Shown piece by piece: positions 8,982 to 18,636 of a stretch of DNA of 64,000 nt. Source of the DNA: Rhodospirillales bacterium (GTDB lineage Bacteria > Pseudomonadota > Alphaproteobacteria > Rhodospirillales > Defluviicoccaceae); assembly GCA_007695045.1 (NCBI GenBank), contig REEP01000087.1, positions 1 through 64,000 on the forward strand, read 5' to 3'. Both the position numbers and the translations under genes were made by a program. Positions within the stretch are counted from its first letter, which is position 1. Every line of letters begins with the position of its first letter. The notes below the pieces were generated by a model. That model saw only the letters and a list, made by a program, of their open reading frames with translations, did not search any database and had not been told where the DNA came from.

Positions 8982-9521
8982 ATGGAATTGTCCACCGGGT
9001 TCATAGGACGGGAACAGGCGATCATCGACCTGTTCACCGCGACCTTCACCGCCTCCGAGGGCGCCGAGGAGGGCGCGCTGATCGGCGGGCTCGTGCGCAA
9101 CGAGATGGCCGATACGGCGCCGGAGGACATCCGAGTCTTCACCGCTTGGGACAACGGCACCTTGATCGGCGGGGCGGTATTCACCCGGCTGACCTATGCA
9201 GAAGACCCCCGCACAGTCTTCATCCTCGCGCCCATGGCGGTGACGACCGGCAGGCAGGGCGAAGGCATCGGCCAGGCACTCCTGCGTCACGCGCTGGCGG
9301 CGTTGTGTGCACAAGGCGTCGATGTCGCGATCACTTATGGCGATCCGTCTTTCTATGGCAGGGTCGGGTTCATGCCCATTTCCGAGACCGTCGCTCCCGC
9401 ACCGCTGCCGCTCAAATATCCCGAGGGCTGGATCGGACAATCCCTGACGGGTGCGAAGATGAGGCCGCTGCCGAGCCCCTGCGGGTGTGTCGAGGCGCTC
9501 AACGATCCCGCTTTCTGGTAG
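8982..9521 (+). CDS. GNAT family N-acetyltransferase
   Basis: The protein has 179 residues and resembles the YhbS-type GNATs. The acetyl-CoA-binding signature RQGEGIGQALLRHAL lies at about residues 85-100, preceded by the strand FILAPMAVT, and YGDPSFYGRVGFMP is the usual motif B/C region. GNAT enzymes move an acetyl group from acetyl-CoA to an amine; the substrate cannot be told from sequence. The start is the ATG at 8982, preceded by a weak AAAGG-like site. No operon partner is seen. Confidence 0.85.
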   Translation: MELSTGFIGREQAIIDLFTATFTASEGAEEGALIGGLVRNEMADTAPEDIRVFTAWDNGTLIGGAVFTRLTYAEDPRTVFILAPMAVTTGRQGEGIGQALLRHALAALCAQGVDVAITYGDPSFYGRVGFMPISETVAPAPLPLKYPEGWIGQSLTGAKMRPLPSPCGCVEALNDPAFW

Positions 9522-9930
9522 GACATAGGATGGGCCGGGTGGAACTGTCGCGACCACGCCAGACTGCGGGCACCCGGCCATAAGCCCGTCATGACACGCC
9601 TACCCGGCGTTCTCTGGGCGGCCACGCCAACCGGAACAACGCCCGCTGAAGACACCGCCCCGCAACCTGCGAAACCCGCTGAACACGCTTGTCTTCGCGA
9701 AGCCGAACCGGGCCAGACGAGGGTCGGACGCCTCGGCCAAACGCTTTTGAAACAAAAAGAAAAAGGGCCCCAACGAGAACCTCATCTCGGGTTCGCTACA
9801 GGATAATGGCGGAGGGTGACAGCCCAGCCACGAACTGTCCTGGCGGAGCGCTGCGTAATGGCGTGACGCCCGCATTAACTTCAGCAAATACGCCGATTTC
9901 CTGGAATTTCTTGGCTGCAGCGGCACTCCG
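9522..9930. other. Gene-free stretch downstream of parE
   Basis: No gene is supported. The stretch contains an A-rich tract at about 9751-9765 (T-rich on the minus strand, so possibly the end of the parDE transcript). It also holds a 12-base copy, AATGGCGGAGGG at 9805-9816, of the tRNA-Ser 3-prime end found at 10751-10762. Confidence 0.45.
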
Positions 9931-10251
9931 TCACAAGCCGAAGTCCTCTCGGAAGCGATCGATCTGATGCATTCGTTCGTGGAGGATCGTCACGATACCG
10001 ATGTCGCCATTGCTTAGCCTGCGCCAATAGACGAAATGCCTTTCGTATCGGAAGAAGTATCCGGTAACGCCGAACTCCGCTGGAACCGGACGCGACATCA
10101 CCTCGTGCGTTTCGATTTTACCGAAGGCGGCGAACAGGCCGGTGATATAGCGGTCAGCCTGCTCAGCACCCCATCGGTCGCGCGTATAGCGGTATATCTC
10201 GTCGACACGATGAGACGCCGCCTCTTGAATCCGGAGCGACGTCATCTTCAA
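9931..10251 (-). CDS. parE: Type II toxin, RelE/ParE superfamily
   Basis: The protein has 106 residues with the ParE fold pattern: AASHRVDEIYRYTRDRWG in the N-terminal helices, then GYFFRYERHFVYWRR and GIVTILHERMHQIDRF in the strand core. ParE toxins usually poison DNA gyrase; RelE relatives cut mRNA on the ribosome. The first codon is TTG at 10249-10251, directly after the antitoxin stop codon; the ATG at 10243-10245 is an alternative. The close spacing after the antitoxin gene fits translational coupling. Confidence 0.85.
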   Translation of the reverse strand: MKMTSLRIQEAASHRVDEIYRYTRDRWGAEQADRYITGLFAAFGKIETHEVMSRPVPAEFGVTGYFFRYERHFVYWRRLSNGDIGIVTILHERMHQIDRFREDFGL

Positions 10252-10506
10252 TCATGCCTTGTTGCGCGCGATGACCTCGGCTGCCGTCAGCGGACGGTAG
10301 GTGGATTCGGGAGCAGCGAACGCATGTGCCAGTTCCGCTTTCAGCCGGTCGAACGCCTCTCGTTCCACCCGTTCCTTGTCGCGGCGGATCAGATCGCGGA
10401 TGTACTCGCTGACGTTTTCATAGGAGCCGGTCTCGCCGACATTGGCAGCGACAAAGTCGCTGAGTGCGCCGCTGAGACGGACCGTCATTGTCGTGGTGCG
10501 GGACAT
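10252..10506 (-). CDS. parD: ParD-like antitoxin (ribbon-helix-helix)
   Basis: The protein has 84 residues. The N-terminal TMTVRLSGALSDFVAANV segment is a ribbon-helix-helix DNA-binding start, and the middle matches ParD (YENVSEYIRDLIRRDKERVE). The C-terminal part would wrap the toxin. It is expected to neutralise ParE and repress its own promoter. The stop codon (10252-10254) abuts the toxin start. The genes form a two-gene operon with the antitoxin first, the standard order. Confidence 0.9.
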   Translation of the reverse strand: MSRTTTMTVRLSGALSDFVAANVGETGSYENVSEYIRDLIRRDKERVEREAFDRLKAELAHAFAAPESTYRPLTAAEVIARNKA

Positions 10507-10752
10507 GGCGGGCCTCCATGAACGATACTGTCTTCGATATAATCAAAAATGCACACAGCGCAAGGTTTGGCGCATGTCATCGCTGCGCAACCACGCGGCG
10601 CACGAGCCACTTCACCGGCACCGCGTAGATCATGGCCGACCCGCACCGCACGGTCCGAGGCTCGCTCAACTGGGCGAACGGTTGCGCACCGCTGCGGTCG
10701 ATTCTCGCGCGAAACGGCGAAACGCGGCAAGGTGTCGCGAAATTGTGCGAAA

Positions 10753-10842
10753 TGGCGGAGGGAGTGGGATTCGAACCCACGACACGGTTCCCCGTGAACA
10801 CGCTCTCCAGGCGTGCGCCTTAAGCCACTCGGCCATCCCTCC
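10753..10842 (-). tRNA. tRNA-Ser (anticodon GGA)
   Basis: Read on the minus strand the RNA starts GGAGGGATGGCCGAGTGG. It has a CACGC/GCGTG anticodon stem with loop CTGGAGA (anticodon GGA), a long variable arm (ACGGGGAACCGT), the T-loop GGTTCGAATCC, and an acceptor stem closing with TCCCTCC, discriminator G and an encoded CCA. The 90-base length and long variable arm fit a class II serine tRNA reading UCC and UCU. Confidence 0.96.
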
Positions 10843-11102
10843 GGTGAAGCAGGGCACCGCGCCGGTTCCGGCACGCCGCACCCGGACGCGACGGTACCCA
10901 ACGCCGCCGCCGGCCGCAACGGCTTTGCCAGCCGGAGCCGTGCCGGAGCCGGGCCGGAGCCGTGCCCGCCGCGCCGAGGCCGCCGCCGAAGCGCACACCG
11001 CCGTGTCGCCGCCGTCGGTTTTCCATCGCCCCACGCCGACCCACCCTTCCCCCCATTGTCACAGGGTGTTATGAAGATCGCCTGATCGGGGGAGAAGTGC
11101 CC

Positions 11103-11816
11103 ATGGCCGTCGATGCCCAAGCCGTAATCAACGCAATGATCCGGGCGATGGAAGCGCCGCCGCAGGAGGCCCTCAGGGAGGTGAAGCCGGTCATCACCGT
11201 CTCCCGGACTCTCGGCAGCGGTGGCGACACCATCGCCCGGGCCCTGGCCGAGCGCCTCGGCCTCGCCTGCTATGACCGCGAGATCCTGGACGGCATCGCC
11301 GCCGAAGCCAACGTCAGCAAGTCGCTGATCGAGCGCCTGACCGAGAAGATGGATGCGGTGGATTCCTGGGTCTATTCGGTGGTGTTCGGCAAGCACGTCA
11401 GCCGCGACGAATATGCCCGTTTCCTCACCACCATCGTCCGCGGACTCTACCACACCGGCGGGGTCATCTGCGGGCGCGCCGGCCACGTGATCCTGGCCGG
11501 CCGCGATATCCTGCGGGTGCGGGTGGTCGGCTCGGTGGAAGCCTGCGCCTCCCGCCTGTCGGAGGAACGGGGGATCAGCTACAGCGAGGCGAAGCAGACG
11601 GTGGTGGACACCAACAAGCGCCGCGAACGGTTCATGTGGGAGGTGTTCCGCTCCCGCTACGACGATCCCATCAGCTTCGACCTGACCATCAACACCGACA
11701 ACTTCCGCAAGAGCGACGACGTGGTGGAGGTCATCCTCAGCGCGATCAAGGGGCGCGGGCTGGACAAGCCGCGCCGGGCGCCGACGCCGCCGCCCGGGAC
11801 CGTCCGCGCCACCTGA
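11103..11816 (+). CDS. Cytidylate kinase-like family protein
   Basis: The protein has 237 residues. The family (cytidylate kinase-like, AAA-type P-loop) is recognised from ITVSRTLGSGGDTIARALAE (modified P-loop, about 33-52) followed by YDREILDGIA and CGRAGHVILAG. It is a predicted nucleoside monophosphate kinase-like protein whose substrate is not established; the canonical CMP kinase (cmk) is a different, shorter-loop protein. The ATG at 11103 is chosen because GGGGAGAAG lies upstream and the open frame before it has tRNA-adjacent composition and no similarity. Confidence 0.8.
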   Translation: MAVDAQAVINAMIRAMEAPPQEALREVKPVITVSRTLGSGGDTIARALAERLGLACYDREILDGIAAEANVSKSLIERLTEKMDAVDSWVYSVVFGKHVSRDEYARFLTTIVRGLYHTGGVICGRAGHVILAGRDILRVRVVGSVEACASRLSEERGISYSEAKQTVVDTNKRRERFMWEVFRSRYDDPISFDLTINTDNFRKSDDVVEVILSAIKGRGLDKPRRAPTPPPGTVRAT

Positions 11817-11871
11817 ACCGGGGCCCCCGGCCCGACCGCTGTGGCAGGCCGGGTCGGCTCCCGCCAGCGCC

Positions 11872-13674
11872 TCAGCTGTCGTCCATGCGCAGCGCGGCGA
11901 TGAACGCCGACTGCGGGATCTCCACCTTGCCGAACTGGCGCATCCGCTTCTTGCCCGCCTTCTGCTTCTCAAGAAGCTTGCGCTTGCGCGTGATGTCGCC
12001 GCCGTAGCACTTGGCGGTGACGTCCTTGCGCAGCGCGCTGATGGTTTCGCGCGCGATCACGTTGCCGCCGATGGTGGCCTGCAGCGGGATCTTGAACAGC
12101 TGGCGCGGGATCAGGTCCTTGAGCCGGGCCAGAATCATGCGGCCGCGATTCTCCGCCTGGGCCCGGTGACAGATGAAGGACAGGGCATCCACCGGTTCGC
12201 CGTTGACCAGAATGCCGACCTTGACGAGCTGCCCCTCGCGAAAGCCGTCCATCTCGTAATCGAAGCTGGCATAGCCGCGGGAAATGGACTTGAGCCGGTC
12301 GTAGAAATCGAACACCACCTCGTTCAGCGGCAGACGGTACACCGCCATCGCCCGGTTGCCGGCATAGGTGAGCTCGATCTGCTCGCCGCGGCGGTCGGTA
12401 CAGAGCTGCAGCACAGCGCCGAGATAATCCTGGGGCACCAGGATGGTGGCGCGAATCCACGGCTCCTCCATGTGATCGATGCGGCCGGGATCGGGCATGT
12501 CCGCGGGGTTGTGCAACTCGGCCACCGTACCGTCCGGCAGATGCACCTTGTAGACCACGCTCGGCGCGGTCGCGATCAGATCCAGATCGAACTCCCGGTC
12601 CAGGCGCTCCAGGATCACTTCCATGTGCAACAGGCCGAGAAAGCCGCAGCGGAAGCCGGAGCCGAGTGCCGCGGAGGATTCGGGCTCGTAATGGAAGCTC
12701 GAGTCGTTGAGGTGGAGGCGGGCCAGGGATTCCCGCAGGTCTTCGAAATTGCCGGCGTCGGTGGGATAGAGGCCGCAGAAGACCACCGGGATCGACGGCT
12801 TGAAACCGGGCAATGCCGTGTCCGTCGGGCGCTTGTCTTCGGTGACGGTGTCGCCCACGTCGGTTTCCGCCACCGTCTTGATGCCGGCGGTGATATAGCC
12901 GATCTCGCCCGGCCCGAGGACGTCCGCGGCGACCGGCTTGGGGTTCATCGTGCCCACCCGGTCGACCACGTGCACGCTGCCGCTCGCCATCATGCGGATG
13001 CGCATGCCGCGACGGAGTTCGCCGTCGACGATGCGCACCAGGATCATCACCCCCAGGTACGGGTCATACCAGCTGTCCACCAGCAACGCCTTCAGCGGCA
13101 GGCTGCGGTCGCCGACGGGCGCCGGCACCCGTTGCACCAGGGCCTCAAGCACGTCGGCAACCCCCACACCGGTCTTGGCCGAGATCAGCAGGGCCTGCGA
13201 CGCATCCAGCCCCACCACCTCCTCGATCTGAGCGGTGACGCGTTCCACCTCCGCCGCCGGCAGGTCGATCTTGTTGAGGACCGGAATGATTTCGAGCCCG
13301 CCGTCGATGGCGAGGTAGGCATTGGCCAGGGTCTGCGCCTCCACGCCCTGGGTCGCGTCCACCACCAGCAGCGCCCCTTCGCAGGCGGCAAGGCTGCGGC
13401 TGACCTCGTACGAGAAATCCACGTGCCCCGGCGTATCCACCAGATTAAGCAGGTAGGTATGGCCATCCTTGGCCGGATAGAGCAGCCGGACGGTCTGCGC
13501 CTTGATGGTGATGCCCCGCTCCCGCTCGATCTCCATGGTGTCCAGCACCTGATCGCGCATCTCGCGCTCGGTGAGGGCACCACAGAGCTGAATCAGGCGG
13601 TCGGCCAGGGTCGACTTGCCGTGGTCGATGTGGGCGATGATCGCAAAGTTGCGGACGTGGCTGAGGTCGGTCAT
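11872..13674 (-). CDS. lepA: Elongation factor 4 (LepA), ribosome back-translocase
   Basis: The protein has 600 residues. The G domain has G1 [10 protein letters not shown]2 around [11 protein letters not shown]3 DTPGH and G4 NKID. EF-G-like domains II, III and V follow, then the LepA-specific C-terminal domain ending in [21 protein letters not shown], which is diagnostic. LepA is a ribosomal GTPase that acts on stalled or mis-translocated ribosomes and in initiation/biogenesis. The ATG at 13672-13674 gives the standard [10 protein letters not shown] start. The gene is 65 bases downstream of folD and probably co-transcribed with it. Confidence 0.98.
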   Translation of the reverse strand: MTDLSHVRNFAIIAHIDHGKSTLADRLIQLCGALTEREMRDQVLDTMEIERERGITIKAQTVRLLYPAKDGHTYLLNLVDTPGHVDFSYEVSRSLAACEGALLVVDATQGVEAQTLANAYLAIDGGLEIIPVLNKIDLPAAEVERVTAQIEEVVGLDASQALLISAKTGVGVADVLEALVQRVPAPVGDRSLPLKALLVDSWYDPYLGVMILVRIVDGELRRGMRIRMMASGSVHVVDRVGTMNPKPVAADVLGPGEIGYITAGIKTVAETDVGDTVTEDKRPTDTALPGFKPSIPVVFCGLYPTDAGNFEDLRESLARLHLNDSSFHYEPESSAALGSGFRCGFLGLLHMEVILERLDREFDLDLIATAPSVVYKVHLPDGTVAELHNPADMPDPGRIDHMEEPWIRATILVPQDYLGAVLQLCTDRRGEQIELTYAGNRAMAVYRLPLNEVVFDFYDRLKSISRGYASFDYEMDGFREGQLVKVGILVNGEPVDALSFICHRAQAENRGRMILARLKDLIPRQLFKIPLQATIGGNVIARETISALRKDVTAKCYGGDITRKRKLLEKQKAGKKRMRQFGKVEIPQSAFIAALRMDDS

Positions 13675-13739
13675 GGCGCGCTTAATAGCACCGGCAGCAA
13701 TCGGGCGCCACGGCGACTCGCCTCTTGGGGGGCCGCGCG

Positions 13740-14630
13740 TTACAAACCCGGCGCCTCGAGCCTTCGCTGGCGGCAGGCGGCGATCAAGGTGTTGCGGAGC
13801 AAGCTGGCCACCGTCATCGGGCCGACTCCGCCCGGCACCGGTGTAATGGCGCCGGCGACCGTGCGGGCGGCCGCGAAATCCACGTCGCCGACCAGCCGGG
13901 TCTTGCCGTCGCTGCCGTCGATCCGGTTGATACCCACGTCCACCACGATCGCCCCGGGCTTGATCCAGTCGCCACCGATCATCTGCGGGCGCCCCACCGC
14001 GGCCACCAGGATGTCCGCCTGGCGGCACTGGTCCGCCAAGTCGCGGGTGCGGGAATGGGCGATGGTCACCGTGCAGTCCTGTTGCAACAGCAGCAGGGCC
14101 ATGGGCTTGCCGACGATGTTGGAGCGGCCGACGACCACGGCGCGCAGGCCAGCAAGTTCGGTCACGGCACTCTGGATCAGGAGCAGACACCCCACCGGCG
14201 TGCATGGTGTGAGGGCCCCCGGCACGCCGGTGAGCAGGCGTCCGGCATTGAGAACGTGGAAGCCGTCCACGTCCTTGTCCGGGTCGATCGCGTCCAGCAC
14301 CCGGTGTTCGGCGATGTGGTCCGGCAACGGCAGCTGCACCAGGATGCCATGCACATCGTCGTTCCGATTGAGGCCGCGAATCAGGGTGAGAAGATCCTGT
14401 TCGCGCACGTCGGCGGGAAGCCGGTGCACGAACGAGGCCATGCCGGCCTCGCGGCAGCGTGCGGACTTGGTGCGGACATAGACCTGACTGGCCGGGTGCT
14501 CCCCCACCAGCACCACCGCGAGACCCGGGGTCAGGTGGTGCTGGGATTTCACGACCTGGACCGCGTCGTGGACACGGGCATGCAGGGCGGAGGCCAGGGC
14601 CTTGCCATCGAGCAGGCGGGCTTCAGACAT
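13740..14630 (-). CDS. folD: Bifunctional methylenetetrahydrofolate dehydrogenase / cyclohydrolase
   Basis: The protein has 296 residues. FolD interconverts 5,10-methylene-THF and 10-formyl-THF in the cytoplasm, feeding purine and formyl-Met synthesis. Signatures are [15 protein letters not shown] (with the catalytic Lys), [21 protein letters not shown], the PCTPVG loop, the dinucleotide-binding [17 protein letters not shown], and the C-terminal [12 protein letters not shown]. The length is normal for the family. A YggT-type gene lies 48 bases upstream in the same direction. Confidence 0.97.
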   Translation of the reverse strand: MSEARLLDGKALASALHARVHDAVQVVKSQHHLTPGLAVVLVGEHPASQVYVRTKSARCREAGMASFVHRLPADVREQDLLTLIRGLNRNDDVHGILVQLPLPDHIAEHRVLDAIDPDKDVDGFHVLNAGRLLTGVPGALTPCTPVGCLLLIQSAVTELAGLRAVVVGRSNIVGKPMALLLLQQDCTVTIAHSRTRDLADQCRQADILVAAVGRPQMIGGDWIKPGAIVVDVGINRIDGSDGKTRLVGDVDFAAARTVAGAITPVPGGVGPMTVASLLRNTLIAACRQRRLEAPGL

Positions 14631-14678
14631 CGCCGCCCCGGTACGCCGGCGGCCGGGCGCGGGCGGTAGCGGCAGGCA

Positions 14679-14981
14679 TCACAGAACGAAGGATGCGTAC
14701 AGGTTGGCCAGGAACTGCCGGGCCACGATCAGGAGCAGGATCAGGATCAGCGGTGCGATGTCGATGCCGCCGAGGTTGGGCAGCACATTGCGGATGGGCC
14801 GGAGCGCCGGCTCGGTCAGTCGATAGGTGAAGTCACCGACCATATAGACGAAACGGTTGCTGGTGTTGACCACGTTGAACGCCACCAGCCAGCTCAAAAC
14901 CACCTGAATGATGATGACCCAGACGTAGAGGTTGAGGAGGGTATCGACCAGCCAATAGAGGGGTCCGACGAATGCTTCCAT
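14679..14981 (-). CDS. YggT family membrane protein
   Basis: The protein has 100 residues with two hydrophobic segments (about 8-32 and 75-98) joined by the family core TYRLTEPALRPIRNVLPNLG. YggT proteins are small inner membrane proteins linked in some bacteria to osmotic-shock tolerance or cell division/cofactor partitioning; their biochemical role is unclear. The gene heads the run of minus-strand genes leading to folD and lepA. Confidence 0.92.
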   Translation of the reverse strand: MEAFVGPLYWLVDTLLNLYVWVIIIQVVLSWLVAFNVVNTSNRFVYMVGDFTYRLTEPALRPIRNVLPNLGGIDIAPLILILLLIVARQFLANLYASFVL

Positions 14982-15464
14982 GACCGCAAGTGCCCATAAC
15001 CGAAAGGAGGCGGTACCCTAACCAGCCACCCGGCCGCGCGCAAGCGCATCGCACGCGGCGTTTGCAGGAGCGACGGGTCAGGCCGGCCGCAGGCCGCGCC
15101 GGACGACGACAGCGCCGCCGTTGGCATTTTTTCGCCGGCGCCGGTGAAACCCGGTTGTCGCCGAGTGCCGCCTCATGTATTGGTTGAACCTAGAGCAAGT
15201 CGCGCCCGGCCGAAACGCCGGCGATAAACATAACCAAGCGACTTCGACGGGAGGTAACGTGTTTTGGGGTGTCCGTAAGGCACGCGCCGTTCGCGTTGTT
15301 GTTTGCCCTCAGCGATGGCCCGAGGCCGGATGCGCCGGCGTGATCCGGGCCCGAACCGTTTCCCCGCACCTCGTCCGTTTGCTCGATCCCGAGGTCCGAA
15401 GCGGGCTCGCGGCCGCTCGGGCCGTCCTGCCGCATCCCGATCCCTTGAAGGAGGTCACGAGACC
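14982..15464. other. Divergent intergenic region before the TRAP operon
   Basis: It separates the minus-strand YggT gene from the plus-strand TRAP operon. The only candidate coding content is a 69-codon leader frame (15259-15468), listed separately. No clear operator or consensus promoter was identified. Confidence 0.45.
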
Positions 15465-15468
15465 ATGA
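15259..15468 (+). CDS. Possible translated leader frame ahead of dctP
   Basis: A GGGAGGTAAC ribosome-site-like sequence directly precedes a GTG at 15259. The frame runs 69 codons and stops with TGA at 15466-15468, overlapping the dctP ATG as ATGA. Its last codons (Lys-Glu-Val) form the dctP ribosome-binding site. The product (starting VFWGVRKARAVRVVV) has no recognisable domain and is rich in Arg, Val and Pro. It could be a leader peptide coupling translation to dctP, or a chance frame. Confidence 0.25.
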   Translation: MFWGVRKARAVRVVVCPQRWPEAGCAGVIRARTVSPHLVRLLDPEVRSGLAAARAVLPHPDPLKEVTRP

Positions 15469-16568
15469 CTACGCCAAATCTCCGGCGCCGCATCTCGCTG
15501 GGCGCCATCGGGGCCGCTGTCGCCGCGGCCGTGCTCGGCAGCGCCATCGCCCCCGCCGAAGCTCAGGAGCGGGTCCGCTGGCGGGTGCCGATCGCGTTTC
15601 CATCGGCGCTGCCGGCGCTCGGCGACACCGCGCCATGGGTGTTCGAGCAACTCAACATCGTCAGTGGCGGCAACGTCCAGTTGCGGATTTCCGAACCGGG
15701 CCAGTTGGTGCCGCCGTTCCAGATCATGGAGGCCGTCAAGGACCGCAAGGTTCAGGCCGGGTTCACCTGGATCGGCTACGACGCCGGCAAGATCCCGGCC
15801 CTGCCGCTGATCTCCGCGGTGCCGTTCGGGATGGAGCCGTGGGCGTTCACGGCTTGGTGGTATCATGCCGGCGGCAAGGAACTGGGCCAGGAGTTGTACG
15901 AGCCGCACAACATCCACCCGTTGCTGTGCGGCATCATCAGCCCGGAGACCGCCGGGTGGTTCCGGTTCGAAATTACCAGTCTTGACGATGTGCGCGGTCT
16001 CAAGATCCGGTTTGCCGGCTTGGGCGGCAAGATCCTGCAAGAACTGGGCGCATCCGTGACGGAGATCCCGGGTGCCGAGATTTACCAGGCGCTGGAGCGG
16101 GGCGCGATCGATGCCGCCGAGTTCTCCCTGCCCGAGGTGGACCAGCAACTGGGCTTCGACCGGGTGGCTAAGTACAACTACTTCCCCGGCTGGCATCAGA
16201 CGTTCACGACCATGCATCTGCTTGTCAATAAAGGCCTGTGGGACGGCCTGGAGGAGCAGACACAAGCACTGATGAACATGGCCTGCATGGCCGGGACCAT
16301 GTACGGCCTCAGCAAGGCCGAAGCCAATCAGGGGCCGGTGATCGCCCAGTTCCCCGACAAGGGCGTGACGCCCGTCGTGCTTCCAGAGGAGATCCTGCTC
16401 GAACTCGAACAGGTTAGCACGCAGGTCCTCCGGGAAGAGGCCGAAAAGGATGAGATGTTCTCAAAAATCCTCGAGTCGCAAATCGCCTTCCGCAAAAACT
16501 ATGACCTGTGGAAGCAGTACGGTTACCTGCCGCGGGACTTCCCGACCACGCTTTACGACCGCGAGTGA
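15465..16568 (+). CDS. dctP: TRAP transporter substrate-binding protein, DctP family
   Basis: The protein has 367 residues with a signal peptide (hydrophobic about 10-28, cleavage after AEAQ) and a DctP fold. The stretches FTWIGYDAGKIPAL, KIRFAGLGGKILQELGA and ERGAIDAAEFSLPEVDQQLG, and the aromatic YNYFPGWHQ, resemble the 2-oxo acid (TakP-like) branch. It captures an organic acid in the periplasm and hands it to the DctQM permease encoded just downstream. The ATG at 15465 has an excellent GAAGGAGGT site 9 bases upstream. The substrate is inferred only from family resemblance. Confidence 0.92.
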   Translation: MTTPNLRRRISLGAIGAAVAAAVLGSAIAPAEAQERVRWRVPIAFPSALPALGDTAPWVFEQLNIVSGGNVQLRISEPGQLVPPFQIMEAVKDRKVQAGFTWIGYDAGKIPALPLISAVPFGMEPWAFTAWWYHAGGKELGQELYEPHNIHPLLCGIISPETAGWFRFEITSLDDVRGLKIRFAGLGGKILQELGASVTEIPGAEIYQALERGAIDAAEFSLPEVDQQLGFDRVAKYNYFPGWHQTFTTMHLLVNKGLWDGLEEQTQALMNMACMAGTMYGLSKAEANQGPVIAQFPDKGVTPVVLPEEILLELEQVSTQVLREEAEKDEMFSKILESQIAFRKNYDLWKQYGYLPRDFPTTLYDRE

Positions 16569-16607
16569 TTGACACCCTGACCGCCGCCGGCGGACTGGGA
16601 GCGACCG

Positions 16608-17213
16608 ATGACCGGCACCGGTTCCGACCCCGAGACCGGGCCACGCGTCGACATTGACCAGTTCTTCCATCCGGTCGAACTGCCCCGGACCCGTCTGTCC
16701 GATGCCCTGGACGACGTCGTCCGGGGCGTCGGCAACGCGGTGTCCTGGGTGTGGGTGGCCCTCATCGGGGTGATCGTTCTCAACGTCGTTCTGCGATACG
16801 TGTTCGGCCAAGGGCGCATCGAGTTCGAGGAATTGCAGTGGCACCTCTACGCGTTGGGCTTCCTGGTCGGGCTGTCGTACTGCATTCAGAACGACTCGCA
16901 TATCCGAATCGATATCTTCCATGAACGGTTCCGTTTGAAGACCAAGGCCTGGATCGAATTCTTCGGCATCCTGTTCTTCCTCATTCCTTATGTGGCTGTG
17001 ATCCTGATTTATGCCCCGCCGTTTATCGAGTACTCCATCATCACGAGGGAAGTCTCCACCGCGCCCGGCGGCCTGGGCTATCGCTGGGTCATCAAGTCGG
17101 CGATGCTATTCGCCTACATCCTGATCCTTGTGGCGGCCCTGTCCCGCTTGTCGCGGGTGATCGCCTACCTGTTCCTCAAGCCGCCGATGATCCGGGATCG
17201 CGAACGGGGCTGA
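16608..17213 (+). CDS. dctQ: TRAP transporter small permease, DctQ family
   Basis: The protein has 201 residues. After a hydrophilic N-terminal stretch it has four predicted membrane segments (about 40-62, 75-95, 118-140, 160-185). The DctQ pattern is YVFGQGRIEFEELQWHLYAL followed by NDSHIRIDIFHERF. It forms the inner membrane permease complex with DctM and drives solute uptake with a sodium or proton gradient. It lies 39 bases after dctP and 6 bases before dctM, so it belongs to one operon. Confidence 0.93.
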   Translation: MTGTGSDPETGPRVDIDQFFHPVELPRTRLSDALDDVVRGVGNAVSWVWVALIGVIVLNVVLRYVFGQGRIEFEELQWHLYALGFLVGLSYCIQNDSHIRIDIFHERFRLKTKAWIEFFGILFFLIPYVAVILIYAPPFIEYSIITREVSTAPGGLGYRWVIKSAMLFAYILILVAALSRLSRVIAYLFLKPPMIRDRERG

Positions 17214-17219
17214 TGCGCC

Positions 17220-18575
17220 ATGGAAATTAACGAAATCCTGGCGATCCTGATGTTCGTGACGTTCATCGGCACGTTGTTTCTGGGGTTTCCCGTCGCGTGG
17301 ACGCTGGGCGGCATCGCCATCGTGTTCGCGGCGATCTCCATGCTGGCCGACATGTATCTGGACACCTGGATCGGTATCGACTGGCTCTACGTCTCCCTGG
17401 TGGTGGACGACTTGTGGAACACCATGCAGAACTGGGTGCTGGTGGCGCTACCCATGTTCATTTTCATGGGCCTGATGCTCGACCGCTCCGGTATCGCCGA
17501 ACAGATGATGGAGAGCTTCAGCCAGCTGTTCGGGCGCTTGCGCGGCGGCCTCGCCATCACCGTCACCGTGATCGGTATCCTGCTGGCAGCATCCACCGGG
17601 ATCATCGGCGCTTCGGTGGTCTTGCTGACCTTGCTGAGCCTGCCGATCATGATCAAGAACCGCTACAATAAGGGTTTCGCGGTCGGCACCATCTGCGCTT
17701 CCGGAACGCTGGGAATCCTCATCCCGCCCAGCATCATGCTGGTCATCATGGCCGACCGGCTGGCCATGTCCGTGGGCGACCTGTTTCTCGGCGCCGTCTT
17801 CCCGGGGCTGCTGCTGGGCGGCCTGTATATCCTCTACATCATCGCCGTGGCGGCGCTGTATCCCAGTCAGGCACCGGCACCGCCGAACGTGGCCCGAATG
17901 TCGCTTGCCGTCTTGTGGGGGGTGGTCAAGGCCGCGCTGCCGCCGGCATTCCTCATCCTGGCGGTGCTCGGCACCATTTTCTTCGGCGTGGCGACCCCGA
18001 CCGAAGCATCCGGCGTCGGTGCGTTCGGAGCGATCCTGCTCGCCTGGGGGAACAGGCGCCTGAGCCTCACCGTGTGGCGCGAAGTCGTGCGCCAAACCAC
18101 CACCACCACCGCGTTCATCTTCGGCATCCTGGTGGGGGCCAGCGCCTTTGCCATCGTCCTGCGCGGCCTCGGTGGCGACGATCTCATCGCCGATGCCCTG
18201 CTCGGGCTCGACCTCGGCCGACACGGCACCATCATCGTGATCATGCTGATCGTGTTCCTGCTCGGCTTCGTGCTCGACTGGATCCAGATCGTTTTGATCC
18301 TGCTCACGCTGGTGGCGCCGGTGGTGAAGGCGCTCGGGTTCGATATCGTGTGGTTCACAATCCTGTTCGCGGTGGCGCTGCAGACGTCGTTTCTGACGCC
18401 GCCGGTGGGCCTCGCGCTGTTCTACCTCAAAGGGGTGGCGCCGCCCGAGGTGACGGTGCGCGACATCTACCGCGGCATCGCGCCCTTCATCGTGCTGCAG
18501 TTGATCGGCCTGACGGTCGTCTATCTGTGGCCGGAAATCGTCACCTGGCTGCCGCAGCAAGCCTACGGACGCTGA
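17220..18575 (+). CDS. dctM: TRAP transporter large permease, DctM family
   Basis: The protein has 451 residues and about twelve hydrophobic segments throughout. Family patterns include VALPMFIFMGLMLDRSGIAE (about 78-97), ICASGTLGILIPPSIMLVI, and, near the C-terminus, LTPPVGLALFYLKG. DctM is the ion-coupled transport subunit in the inner membrane. The start 6 bases after dctQ suggests coupled translation. An ABC-type binding protein gene follows 61 bases later. Confidence 0.95.
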   Translation: MEINEILAILMFVTFIGTLFLGFPVAWTLGGIAIVFAAISMLADMYLDTWIGIDWLYVSLVVDDLWNTMQNWVLVALPMFIFMGLMLDRSGIAEQMMESFSQLFGRLRGGLAITVTVIGILLAASTGIIGASVVLLTLLSLPIMIKNRYNKGFAVGTICASGTLGILIPPSIMLVIMADRLAMSVGDLFLGAVFPGLLLGGLYILYIIAVAALYPSQAPAPPNVARMSLAVLWGVVKAALPPAFLILAVLGTIFFGVATPTEASGVGAFGAILLAWGNRRLSLTVWREVVRQTTTTTAFIFGILVGASAFAIVLRGLGGDDLIADALLGLDLGRHGTIIVIMLIVFLLGFVLDWIQIVLILLTLVAPVVKALGFDIVWFTILFAVALQTSFLTPPVGLALFYLKGVAPPEVTVRDIYRGIAPFIVLQLIGLTVVYLWPEIVTWLPQQAYGR

Positions 18576-18636
18576 CCCTCCGCCGGCGGGGCCAGCCGAC
18601 GACGTCCCCTTCGCACCGCCGGTGAAGGAGGGTCCG

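Noticed and set aside
10485-11972. Long minus-strand frame across tRNA-Ser and the kinase-like gene
   Set aside because: It runs antisense through a certain tRNA and a supported gene.
12166-14481. Long plus-strand frame opposite lepA and folD
   Set aside because: Antisense shadow of two well-recognised genes.
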